From Hoplostethus atlanticus (taxonomy: Eukaryota > Chordata > Actinopteri > Trachichthyiformes > Trachichthyidae), in contig JAXDDX010000011.1 in NCBI GenBank assembly GCA_034670405.1, forward strand, positions 5,624,001 to 5,688,000: DNA of 64,000 bases, given 5' to 3'. Position numbers and translations under genes: made by a program. Positions 11,334 through 28,867 of this stretch are shown here, one piece after another. The notes under the pieces were generated by a model that saw nothing but the letters and a program-made list of their open reading frames with translations, ran no database searches and was not told the DNA's origin. Position 1 is the first letter of the stretch. Each line of letters begins with the position of its first letter.

Positions 11334-14300
11334 CCCTGTCCTTGTTGAGAGTGAGTTGTCTGTCTTTTCAGCTGCAGCCCACAAGTGGCCAACATGACAC
11401 AGAGGATAATGGGATGGTCATCACAGTGCCTTGTCCCAGTGAGGTGAGGAACAATGGTAAAACCTTTATTCACACCCAGTGCACAGTTAGAGGTACTGTA
11501 CGTTAGAAGGTGCTAAATAAGTTTCACTGTGCCACACTCATATGTTATGGTAAACAAATAGTTGTTTTCCCCTCTTTATCTCTCCCCCACATAATAGTTA
11601 TCTCCCTCTCTCTCTATCAATATGTCTCTCTCTCTCCTCCTACATATCTCTGCCTCTCCCAGGACCGACCCTTCTTAAGGACGGAGGGAAACTCTCCTTC
11701 ATATCGCCACAACGACGCCACTCCTCTCCTTTACCCCGTGAGTATTGTTTGGTTTCCAGGCACATGGCAGCGCTTTACACCTCCTGTGTAGTTCTGGCTC
11801 TGGATCTGCTCTCTGTGTTCTGTCAGGTTACAGGCACAGAGGTGCCCTGCAAGGACCTCAGCCCCTCAACCTCTCCACCCACCTCAGGTAATGACCATAT
11901 TATACCTCTTTTGTATAATCATTATATATAGAAAATAAACAAGCTATATAATTATAGCTCTTAGGGGTCCGAAATGTACCCTATTATCCTACGTATGTAA
12001 TAAGAAAACGGATTATTTTGCATTTCAGTCAAAATATTTTTAACATCTTTGCTAATTGTTTTCAATGATTTGGAAAAGCATTATTCAAATAGTTTGAAAA
12101 CAAAACCAACAAAAACATGTATTCAAAAGATTCAGAATTTAAGTTTTATTTTATACATTTTATTAGATTGCATTCCGTCCAGGTCTGCCGCTGTCAGTCC
12201 CGCTCTCTCTCGCCATATGCCTCTCAGTATTTTGCTGTCCATTCTTTGTTTACATCCTATAAAGTATGATCCTAAAGTATGATTTAACTAAATCCTCCAC
12301 TTCCATTTTAACAATGAAGCTGATGCTTGCATTAGGCTACTCGACACTTTTCTCAACATGTCCCGACTTTATTCTCATAATATTATGACATTATTCATGT
12401 AATATTACGACTTTAAATTTCGTAATAACACTGAGTTTTTTCTCGAAATATTATGACTTTAATCTCCTAATATTATGACTTTATTTTCGTAACATTATGA
12501 CTTTATTCTCGAAAGGTTATGACTTCTCGTAAAAACACCTTTTATGAGATTATTCTCGAAATATTACGACTTTGATCTCGTAATGTTAGGACTTTATTCT
12601 CAAAATCTTAGATTATTTATTTTTAAACAGTGGCCCTAAAACGCTGACTATGACACATCTTCTGTTCACCATGATTAAGGAAAACACTGTGTGTAGTTTG
12701 TATTTGATACAGAACATTTTTCACTACAGCTAATCACACCACCGTAATAGAAAACTGGCACAAACAGTGCTAGTGCAGCTTCTCTTGATATGCTCACACT
12801 ACTTTTGATACACATACTGTATGAGTAAATACATTCACATCATGATTGTTGCTCCTTTGTTAGAACTTGTCACATCCATTCAGTCAGATTTCATTCATGC
12901 TGGTTTTCAATGCAATTGTATGTCACACTACTAGCATGTTGAAAGTATTGACAACTCTGTCCAGGGAGTGTTCATTTTATCTTATTTGATATATCATGTA
13001 TATTGGAGGACGTTGATGCTGTATGTTTATAAGGGAAGCTTCAGGGTTTTTAGAAGCCCATCCTGATTTCTAGATTTTTGTGTTGTAGAAATGTACAAAC
13101 TGAAGGGAAATTTCTCTTTCTCTCATTTCTCTCAAACTCAAATTAAAGTTATTTCAATGACTATTACATAATATTACTACTGCTCCAGCCAATGAAAGTA
13201 ATTGTTATGGCTTGCACATTATTCCAAAATCCAAGTCGAGAGTGCATATTATTGTGATGGTCTGTGATGTATCTTTTCCCAGTCCATGCCCTCCGTCCTG
13301 GAGATATCAAAGTAGTGGCTGCTGTGGGAGACTCTCTGACTGTGAGTTGAGTTGGGTTTGATGGGTTCCTGCTTTCTGTTTAATTGTTTCTGTTATAATC
13401 CTGAGGAAATTACCTAGAGAACTTTTATTTATTTATTAACCCGACCAGACCCTGCTGGATGAAGATTACACAAACATTTCTCGGGGTCAAAGCTGCTCTG
13501 GAGGCAGAAATAATCTTATTGGTTGAGTTAAATGGGCGGAGCCATATCAGTGATCTCTCTTCATACAGCTAATGAAGAGAGATCAGCTAATGCAGAGGGC
13601 AGCTAATATTATGAAGCCTAGCGCTCTGCTACTAACTGAAAAAAGCAATCTATTCATACAAGGTTAGCTAGTTAGCCATACTAGCTAAACTAGCCATACT
13701 AGTCTATAGCCATCTAGGTAAGCTAGTTAGCTAGCCTGCAGACTTTCCAAGGTCATTAATGCTATGGCCATGAAGGAATGAAAAAACAAGTCAGAGTTCC
13801 CTCTTTGCCATTCGACTTTGCCAGTTAGCTAACTTGCGCTCTGAAAAACTGTGGCTCTTTGGCTCCGACCATTGAGGTTGAACTCAACCAATGAGATTAT
13901 TTCTGCCTCCACAGTAGCTCTACCTTAGATAAATGTTTGTTTAATTAAAACTCCATTCTGCATCAAGCAGGGTCCAATTGGATCTGACTGGACCAGATGG
14001 GCTCTGGTTGAGTTGAATTTGTTCCTTAAATGCCAAGGCATCATAGGATGCATCACAGTCAAAGCAATTATCAATGAGAAACTGAAGTATAATAGAATCA
14101 CTTTTTGATTTCTATAATGGAATGAAAAACAGTTGTGCTGGTTTCTTTTTTCCTGGGGACGGTCACAATCTATCACAGGGTGAGTTTGAAGATTGAGAAC
14201 CACTCATTTTATCATGTTACTGTAACGTTGGCCTCCTCTAATCGGTAGGCAGGCAATGGCATTGGATCCAGGCCTAACAACTTACTGGATGTCCTGCAAC

Positions 14301-17300
14301 AGTACAGAGGCTTATCCTGGAGGTTGGTCAATATTTCAGCATGGAGTTTACCCTGTAAAAATGTGGTTCTGCAGCTATCCATTTCTTACTATCCAATATT
14401 TTGATAAATATTGCCCCATATTTACTTGCATTATAGAGGGGGAGTATGTTGAGATATAACTTTTTGTAATTTCTTATTTCCTCTTAAAATGTGACATAAA
14501 TACCTTGACTTCCTGCGTTATTTGTTTTCTCCAGTATTGGCGGAGATGAAAACCTCACCACTATCACCACACTGCCCAGTGAGTCTCATTCCTTGGTATC
14601 ATGTTTGAGATGTCAGATATCTATTGTTATAATGTAGTTAATAACTAATGTTAGCATAGCCTGAGATCAGTTTGTGAATGTCTTTACTCATACCACTGAT
14701 ATTCACTGCTGTTGTGGTTGCTCTAGGAGGGGTGGTGCCACTATCCAGGTTATATTTATTATTTTTTTCATTTCTTTTTCAATACAGACATCTTAAAGCA
14801 TTTTAACCCTCTCCTGACTGGCTACTCTGTTGGCATGGGCAAACAGGACACTCCTCAGGCTTTCCTCAACCAGGCTTTTCCAGGAGGAAGAAGCAAGTGA
14901 GTCTAATCACAGAATACCTGATTTAAAGCTCTGCAAAAAAAAAAAAAGGCTGATTTATGCATCGTAACCAGTCTTACACAAATCCATTTGGTTTGAAAGT
15001 TATTGCGAGTTGACTAGTTTGAGTGTCATCGTCTGAAATATACTTTCTGTAGACTGTAGGCAATACTAGCATTGAAATGCTAGTTTTTAGCATTGAAATG
15101 CATTGAAATGCTAGTATTGCCTACAGTCTTAAGGTATGTAAGTATGTATGCTGTTGGGAAAAATATAGTTTTCAATTAGTTAGCAATTTGTTTTATTTAC
15201 GTATTACTATGAGTTCTGTATTATGGATGAAATGCCCCTTTAACTGTCTCAGAAAAGTTTTATTGTGATATTGAATGATGTATGTGTTTTAAGGGACATA
15301 CCAAAGCAGTTACGAGCCCTGGTGGCAAGGATGAAGACTGACTCAGTAAGAATATCTATATTTATTCTCTAAAATGATCAGTTCTCAATAAATCTGTTGT
15401 CAACAATGAATAATGCATCACCCTGTTTGGGCAAAATAGCGATAGCTGTTAGCATTCCCATTATGCAGGAGATGACATTCTCTTTTCTCATACAGCGCAT
15501 CAATTTTGAATCTGACTGGAAGGTGATCACCGTGTTTATTGGTGGCAATGACGTCTGCGAAAGCTGCCACAACTCCGTGAGTACTGACGTTGAGTAATAA
15601 TTCACAAGTCACATTCACAAGTGGCGAAAGGAGCGTTTTAAGGATCTCCCCGTCCTTTTCACTACCCGCAGCTGTATTACTCGGTGGAGAATTACGGGCG
15701 CCACGTCCGCGACGGCCTCGATTACCTTCATAAGGAGGTAAGACCAATAAGACATGCTGCTGCATTTTCATATATATGGTGGTCCCCTAACCAGCTGAGT
15801 TCATACCCGTCAGGTGCCGCGGGCCCTGGTCAACCTAGTGGAGCCTCTTCACGTTATCCCGCTGAGAGAAATGCACTTGGACCCGTCACTCAAATGCCCC
15901 ACCTGGCTGGTCAAGTGAGTGTCAGTTCCCTTGTCATCATGTATTCAAAATGTCATGATTCCAGCTCTTGATATACGTGATCCCCTCTCATCCTGACTGT
16001 ATCTTTCCCTGTTGATGTGACATGTCATAAAGAAATAACCATAAAAGGCGGTATTATACCCTGTTATCTCTCCCTGGTCAGTATTCTGTGTCGTTGCGTC
16101 ATCGTGCCAGAGCCTGGCTCTAAGGAACTTCAGAAGATGGACGACATCAATAGAGGCTATCAGGTAGGACAGATCAGGAAACCAGACTGTTGTCAGCAAA
16201 AATAACCCTCCTGCGCATCCTCATGCACGGTCTCCTTCTCCACTTCTCAGCTTCTACTGAATGAGCTTGTGGAGTCGGGTCGGTATGACACCCGCTCAGA
16301 CTTCACCGTGGTCGTCCAGCCTTTTTTCCGGGAAACCGTTGTCCCCAAGCTGCCGGTAAGCCACGCCGGTCTGTCTCTCGCTCGTTCTTGCTGCTTCAGA
16401 TGAATGAAACAAAGTCAGTAAGGCCCGGCACACACTCACACACTCACAATGCCGCCTGTCTCCTCTACAGGATGGGCGTCCCGATCGCTCCTACTTCAGC
16501 CCTGACTGCTTCCATCTCAGCCAGAAAGCCCAGACGTATATGGCTCGCTCCCTCTGGAACAACATGGTAGGCCTCTGCCAGACAAGAAGCTATTACGTTA
16601 TGCACATCATACAATATACATTTTAAATGTATATATACTCAGCTCTCACTCGGGCTCTTGTTTTCCCGTAGCTGGAGCCTCTGGGTAATAAGACTAAAAA
16701 AGAGGAATTCTCTGATGACGTTAGCCTGAACTGTCCATCCAAGGTAGGAAATGGTGGTTAATCACTCAACTGGACTACCCATGCATCTTTTATTGACAAT
16801 GAGTAGCCTAATATTTGTGAATGTATATTTCATTTTTTTGTGTACCACTATAGTCATCTACCGCCATCATGTCACATTTGTACAATGTCATTCTTCTCTT
16901 GATCCACAGACTTCACCATATGTTCGGACCTATCACAACAGCAATTACACATATGGCAGCCCCGCCCCAACGCCTGGACCAATCACAGTAAGGCAATTGA
17001 AGTGACTGTCTTACAAGTAGGATATGGATTCTTGAAGGACTAAGGACCCAAATTAAAAATGGATTCTCTCTTGTTGGGGCCAGGGCACATGAAAGCAACA
17101 ATCTATCACATTTTCTCACAGATTGTGGTAATCTCACAGATTACCACTTTAATGCATATAACTGTTTTTGCATTCTGACTCATCTCTTACCAACCCCGAC
17201 GATATTGATGCATTCTCAAAAATGACCTGGACACTGACAAAGAGCATAATCAAGCAATATTTCAGGCTGAGGTCATTTTTACACATCGCCTTTTTTTCTG

Positions 17301-20228
17301 CCAGAACTGGGGAAGCGACTTCTCCTGCACGAACCTTGCTCCGTCTGAATCGCCGCCGACCTCAGGTGAGACGGAGAATCGCAGTGTCGTAAATCCATTA
17401 TCACCAGACAGCGGAGATGATGCCGTGATTATCAAACCGGGTGTGCTCTTTCATCCCTGTAGTTCACAAGCTGAGGCCGGGCGACATCAAGGTGGTGGCA
17501 GCGCTGGGAGACTCCGCCACCGTAAGTGTCAAAAGGACGACGTCTGACTTTGCTTGAGTGAATAAGCCATATCATCACACACAGATGGAATAAATACTTC
17601 TGTTTAAAATATTTCAGGTTCTCTGTGCAGCATTTACACGCACACAGTAGACATAATTAAATGCTTGAGTGTGTGTGTGTGAGCGGGTAATGGCATCACT
17701 GAACTATGAGCCCTCTAATCACTTCTTATCAGCACAACTAGCTTGCACTTGCACTTTGATGTAGCAGTTGTGTGCGTCTGTGCCAAACTGGCCTCTGTAT
17801 TGTTGCATCATGACGTCGTCGTGCGGTGCTGAGGCTTGCTCGTCCTCTTTGTTTGCAGACAGGTACTGGCGCCAAAGCGAGGAACCTGTTTGAGCTCAAC
17901 AGGCAGTATATGGGCGTCTCGTGGAGGTACAGTAAGCCTGCGGGGGCTAATGGGTACACGTTATGCACCGACGGTATTTCACAAACTGATATTTGTTGGC
18001 TTTTTTTTTTTTTCCCCCCGCAGCATCGGAGGGGACAAGACTCTAGAGACCGTCACAACGCTGCCGAGTGAGTTTATGCCACATATCATACCTGACAGAA
18101 GTGACTGTTTCTCTTCCACAGGAGAGAGGAACGTTATTTTCATTATTATTACTTATCGGATTTCAGCATGAGAAGTCAGATTTAGGAAAAATGAATACAA
18201 CAAATTGTTTTTAACCTTCATTTATACAGGCGTTGTGCTAGTGCTGATTTCCCCCCTGTATCTTCCCAGACATCCTGCGGAAGTTCAACCCCTCTCTCCA
18301 AGGCTTCTCCAAAGATCAGGGCTCAAGACAGAAGGGCTTCAACATGGCCGTACCTGGAGCTAAGACCTCGTATGTGCACTTTTTTTAATTTTTTTTTTAA
18401 TGTTGGTTGTCCACGTCCTATAACTCCTGCTCCGTTCCTCCTGTCTAACACCTACCGCCTTGTCTTTGTTCAGCGAGATCCCGGCACAAGTCCGAGCTCT
18501 CATCACGGCCCTGAGAGAAAATAAGGTGAGACTCTCCCAGTGCTGAGTGAGTGATGTGAATGTCTGCACACCTGAAAATAATCGTCTCTCCATCTTTCAT
18601 GCTCCCTTTGTCACGCAGGAGGTGGATTTTGAAAAGGACTGGAAGCTTGTGACAGTATTTGTTGGGGTGAATGACCTTTGCGGTTATTGCTTGGATCAAG
18701 TACGTGTTCTTTAAAATCCTCATAGATGAGATATATGACAATTACACGTATTGCAACTATTCCCAAATGACATGGAACAGAACTACAACTATTCATCCCT
18801 TCTACAGGATAACCTGTCACCCAAGAATTACAGCCACAATCTGATGCTCAGCTTGGACTTGCTTTACAACGAGGTGAGTTGTGTTAAAACTGGAAGATGT
18901 GGGCCATCATGTGTTTCTACCTTGCTCACCGGTGCCTGTGCATGTGTAGGTGCCGAGGCTGTTGGTCAACGTTGTGGGGATTTTGCAGATGGATCCGTTA
19001 AAAAGAGTTAAGAAGGATGATCTGGGTTGCACCCTCGTGAGGAGGTTTGTTTTTGTATCCTTCCATCTTGATTATCTGTCCATATATGGCAGCTGTATTG
19101 CGTGGAAAAGTCAACTCTGCTGCATGTCACCGATCGCAGCAAGGGGAATGATTTAATGGGGAATTTGTGTTTGTACAGGGCCAAATGTAGCTGTGTTATA
19201 ACTGCAGAGGAAAACTCTCCGGAGCTTGAAGAGATGAAAAGAATCAATCAGGAGTACCAGGTAAAAAAAAAAAGAGCTGTACTAAATAACTATTTATATA
19301 CACAAAGGGATCCCCTTACCTTTCTTCTTCTTCTGTTTTTTTTTTTTTTTAGACTGAGACTCAGTATCTTCTCTCCGGGGATCGCTACGATGGAAGAGAA
19401 GACTTCACTGTTGTCCTTCAACCTTATCTACACAATTCTTTCATCCCATACGTTGGAGTAAGTTACAGACGCACCAAACGATTCGGCTGAGCACCCCGCA
19501 CATAAATACACACAAATGAATCAAACGCACGCTGAGGTGATCTCGTCTTCCCAGGACGGCCAGGCAGACCTGAGCTTCTTCTCCGTGGACTGCTTCCACA
19601 TCAGTGAGCGAGCACACGCCGAGATGGCCATCGCCCTCTGGAATAACATGGTGAGGGGGGGACGGTGATATTCGCATCGATCAGCGCTTCTTCCCAAAAG
19701 GCTTTTTTTTTGTGTGTTTTTTACCGAATGTCTCTGTTGTAACAGTTGGAGCCGGTGGGCAGGAAGCAGGTCTACAACAACTTCACGTACGACCGCTCCA
19801 AGATTCACTGTCCCTCTGAGGTACGTGCTATGGTCAAGACTCACATACCATGTACTTGCAAAACATCCATGAGGTGCCACTTCATCTTCATGTTTACTAG
19901 TGTGCAAGGATGCTGCGTATTGAATGGCAAAACGTGCTTTAAAACATCTTCACAGTTTCACTATAGAAATACTTTCTCTCTCTTACAGGCCCGTCCCTTC
20001 ATCTTCACTAAGATCAACAGCCTCCCAAGTGAACCTGTGGTCGCCACCACTGCTGTACCAACAGCCGTACCAATTACCAACTGTCCCTCCTCCATACTGG
20101 TGTGGATGCCAGTGGTCGTGGCCATCATCAGCTTACTGGTTGGCAGTACTGCCACCTGGCTAATTCTCTCCTGCTGTCAGAAGAAAAAGGAGGAGAAAGC
20201 AGTGGAAATGAAAGGAACTGGGTTTTAA
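6812..20228 (+). CDS. plb1: phospholipase B1, membrane-associated, three-repeat form
   Basis: A brush-border-type GDSL phospholipase B/retinyl esterase. Coding exons read: 6812-6863 (signal peptide [18 protein letters not shown]), 7568-7618, 8428-8488, 8594-8628, 9006-9090, 9193-9244, 9389-9469, 9956-10021, 10120-10181, 10437-10512, 10617-10725, 10984-11058, 11372-11443, 11663-11737, 11827-11887, 13283-13341, 14249-14322, 14535-14578, 14788-14896, 15294-15345, 15496-15576, 15672-15737, 15814-15914, 16082-16163, 16251-16355, 16471-16566, 16672-16743, 16910-16987, 17305-17365, 17463-17521, 17859-17926, 18024-18067, 18270-18369, 18474-18525, 18619-18699, 18808-18873, 18950-19044, 19179-19260, 19353-19457, 19555-19650, 19746-19820, 19989-20228. 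All have GT-AG borders and phases agree, except between 10725 and 10984 (off by one base). Product about 1,084 aa: signal peptide, degenerate repeat, active-looking GDSL repeat, GDSAT repeat, transmembrane helix, short cytoplasmic tail. The start was chosen for the signal peptide; an upstream in-frame ATG at 6758 is less likely. Confidence 0.92.
7270..7515 (+). mobile_element. retroposon 3' tail with TTGAAC repeats
   Basis: The sequence ends with GACAAATAAACTTCTTGAAC followed by about five hexamers of the TTGAAC type. This polyA-signal-plus-short-repeat ending is typical of fish LINE/SINE tails (family knowledge). The preceding 200 bp contain two near-copies of a TACTGTAAATATTGTGTTGT unit (7298-7317 and a divergent one near 7340-7364). 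It lies in plb1 intron 1. Family and 5' boundary are unresolved. Confidence 0.55.
8428..11443 (+). other. plb1: plb1 lipase repeat 1, catalytically degenerate
   Basis: The repeat begins [18 protein letters not shown], aligning with [20 protein letters not shown] of repeat 2, but the GDS nucleophile motif is absent. Block III is VQVDQLCAC in place of [10 protein letters not shown], so the catalytic Asn is also lost. The last exon (10984-11058) lacks the Asp-x-x-His (DCFH) motif. The exon skeleton is still recognisable: exons of 52, 81 and 66 nt occur in the same order as in repeats 2 and 3, while the 44-nt exon encoding IGGDENLTT is missing. The mammalian first repeat is also inactive (family knowledge), so a structural or processing role is likely. 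Confidence 0.8.
11299..11331. repeat. (CA)n microsatellite
   Basis: About 16 CA units in a plb1 intron, just upstream of the exon at 11372. Confidence 0.95.
12356..12612. repeat. degenerate AT-rich minisatellite in plb1 intron
   Basis: Roughly ten degenerate units of about 23-25 bp, with consensus near CTCGTAATATTATGACTTTA. Units vary by single substitutions and one is truncated near 12530. Such arrays are often internal parts of fish DNA transposons (family knowledge), but no terminal inverted repeats were found around this one. Confidence 0.75.
13471..13939. mobile_element. inverted-repeat element, about 469 bp, in plb1 intron
   Basis: The 59-bp ends 13471-13529 and 13881-13939 are inverted copies with roughly 49 of 59 positions matching. 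The inner 31 bp differ at one position (AGGCAGAAATAATCT core). The interior is rich in CTAGTTAGC-like short repeats around 13665-13735. There is no transposase and no clear target duplication, so it is a MITE-like or foldback element of unknown superfamily. Confidence 0.65.
15051..15129. repeat. perfect 23-bp inverted repeat (hairpin) in plb1 intron
   Basis: 15051-15073 and 15107-15129 are exact reverse complements (AGACTGTAGGCAATACTAGC plus ATT). They are separated by 33 nt that contain further GCATTGAAATG copies. RNA from this intron could fold into a long stem. Confidence 0.85.
17463..19820 (+). other. plb1: plb1 lipase repeat 3 (C-terminal), GDSAT nucleophile motif
   Basis: Block I reads [18 protein letters not shown]: the GDSL Leu is Ala but the nucleophile Ser is kept. 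Block [14 protein letters not shown] keeps Asn. Block [11 protein letters not shown] keeps Asp and His. Exon lengths mirror repeat 2 almost exactly (59, 68, 44, 100, 52, 81, 66, 95, 82, 105, 96, 75 nt against 59, 74, 44, 109, 52, 81, 66, 101, 82, 105, 96, 72). It corresponds to the membrane-proximal repeat of mammalian PLB1. Activity is plausible but unproven. Confidence 0.88.
19989..20228 (+). other. plb1: plb1 membrane anchor and cytoplasmic tail exon
   Basis: The last exon encodes a threonine/proline-rich stalk, then a hydrophobic helix ([20 protein letters not shown] onwards, about 25 residues), then a basic stop-transfer sequence [16 protein letters not shown] and the TAA stop. This predicts a type I topology with the lipase repeats outside the cell, as in mammalian PLB1. 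Confidence 0.9.
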
Positions 20229-22052
20229 TGGAGTTGTGCTTGCAAACACACACATACGTTAGAGTATTGCATCACATCAAAATACTTGATATGTTTTAGC
20301 CTTAAGTTTGTAAAAGATATGTTGATTTTTTGTACGGCACAGAGAAATTGTTTAATATCTCCTTACTCATTCTTATTTATTGAAACAGTAAAATGTCTGC
20401 TATGCTTGAGTTGTGTTAGATGTATTTTGATAGGCCTACCTAACTACCTAAGATGTAGACACAAGCGTTGTGCCTCTTCTAACTGAGGGAGCTCATGCCT
20501 TAACACTTATTAGAAACCTAAATATATATCATTTTAATAACTTCATGCTGTTTTCAGATGAAATTAGACAATTTTCCTTCTAATTGTAAGACAGGCAAGG
20601 GAAGAGCTTAGTTACAATAGTTAAGGACATTTTTATTTTTATTGAAAATGTTAGTGCACATTGGAAATGGTATATACATAAATTGAAAAATTGTTTTATT
20701 GTATTTCAGTTTTAAAATTTGAATTAATGTTTGAATACTGTTATCCAGAAAGCAGGGCAATCAATTTAAAATTAAACGTGAAAAGGCCTTTGTATTACCA
20801 TTTTCACTTTTTCAAAGAAACGTACTACTGCAATGAAAAAACACGTATTATGCCTAATATTACACATATATAAGTGGAAAAACAAAATTATATCGAGGGA
20901 CTGCATTTCTCATTCGAATTAATTCCATGCTTCCATAACCTGGTGAGAAAAATATTATTTTCCTCCCCTTGCCTTGGCAGATGGGTGAACTTTGCCCTGA
21001 AATACGACTTGCAGGTAGATCAATTAAAACAGCCTTCAAGGCAACATACCTCTGAATCTGTTTGGTATATTTGAGATTCAAGTGATTATGAACAGCTAAG
21101 GTATATGAAAAATTTGCAGATGTTACAGTTTGCCTTACTCACACATGAGCAACCTGTATCTCATTACATTTGCCTATTTGCCATGCAATGTTGAACTATT
21201 TCAGATGGAAATGAGAAAGAAATACACGTAATATTTTATGATTGTTATGAACATAACAATGAAGTAACATTTGTGTTCCTTGTTTTGCTCTTATTTTTGT
21301 TCTAAAATGTTAAAATGTTTTATTTTGTTTTTTGTTACAAGCCTTGAATGCCATGCAATGATCTCAATCAATCAAATTGAATGCTCATACCTCAACTGTG
21401 CCAGCACTTAGAGCATGCACAGATGTAGAATAGATTCAAAATCAGAAGGCTCATCAAAGCAAAGAATTGAATTGCTTGCTGGCAATGACATATCTTACAG
21501 ATAGTGCTGGGTATCTATCACTGACCGAATCTCATCATTACTGTCAGGCACTGAAAAATGTTGGTACTTACTTGTTGATACTTACTACTTATTCAATGAT
21601 TAAAGATAGAATTACGAAATGAAATTTGACTCAATCCAACTAATTATTAATTGACTCATTTAATTAAAGCGGAAGTTAACCAAGACTGAATTTTTATTGT
21701 CCAAAAGTGTGGATTTAAAGGTAGTCAATGAATAAATATCACCTCATGACATTGGAACAGTATGGTTAGTGGTTTCTTATATCAAGTATAGGGAGGGAAA
21801 GTAATCAAGTTTCCCCCTGGTGGTAGCGTTCATAGTTAATTGAAAATCACTTTGAGAATCACTAAAGTTTAAGCCCGTGCATATGTCATAAACACCGTTT
21901 CGTTAACTTTGCAATGTAGCCCGAGATATATTTTTTCTAAAAATGTCTATGGAGAATCTTATTCATTTCTCTCAGCGTTAGGAACGCTACCACCAGGGGG
22001 CGACTCGATTACTTTCCCTCCCAAGGCAGAACTGAACCAGAGGCGGCAGAAG
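20229..22052. other. plb1 3'UTR and plb1-ppp1cb intergenic DNA
   Basis: AT-rich, with no coding exon. The plb1 3'UTR starts here. Candidate polyA signals are ATTAAA near 20769 and AATAAA at 21731-21736. The right end holds an inverted-repeat element (21791-22022) next to the ppp1cb promoter. Confidence 0.5.
21791..22022. mobile_element. inverted-repeat element with 40-bp arms
   Basis: Arms 21791-21830 and 21983-22022 are reverse complements with 3 mismatches in 40 (outer GGGAGGGAAAGTAATC identical; inner CCCCCTGGTGGTAGCGTT identical). The 152-bp middle has no ORF. No clear target duplication was seen. It ends 31 bp upstream of the CRE of ppp1cb, so it may contribute to that promoter. Confidence 0.7.
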
Positions 22053-22060
22053 TGACGTCA
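22053..22060. promoter_or_regulatory. ppp1cb: perfect cAMP-response element (TGACGTCA) upstream of ppp1cb
   Basis: The palindrome TGACGTCA lies 73 bp before the ppp1cb start codon in a GC-richer stretch. CREB/ATF sites of this form are common in housekeeping vertebrate promoters. Function here is inferred from sequence and position only. Confidence 0.55.
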
Positions 22061-22132
22061 TTTTGTGGACGCCTACAAGTCATATTTCAGGGCGACAATA
22101 AACCGCCTGCCCAGTTTGTAGGTGTCAGAAAC

Positions 22133-28824
<6,692 letters not shown>

Positions 28825-28867
28825 AGTCCATGTTTAGTCCATCTCCTATTTCTGACTGAGATTGACT

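Larger units (their letters stand above)
13283..16743 (+). other. plb1: plb1 lipase repeat 2, intact GDSL catalytic centre
   Basis: Twelve exons encode a complete repeat. Block I is [15 protein letters not shown] with the nucleophile Ser, split between the exons at 13283 and 14249. Then come [15 protein letters not shown] and FLNQAFPGG. Block III is [11 protein letters not shown] with the catalytic Asn. Then [26 protein letters not shown], and block V SPDCFHLS with the catalytic Asp and His. All residues expected for hydrolysis of phospholipid acyl groups are present. The linker exons 16910-16987 and 17305-17365 join it to repeat 3. Confidence 0.9.
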
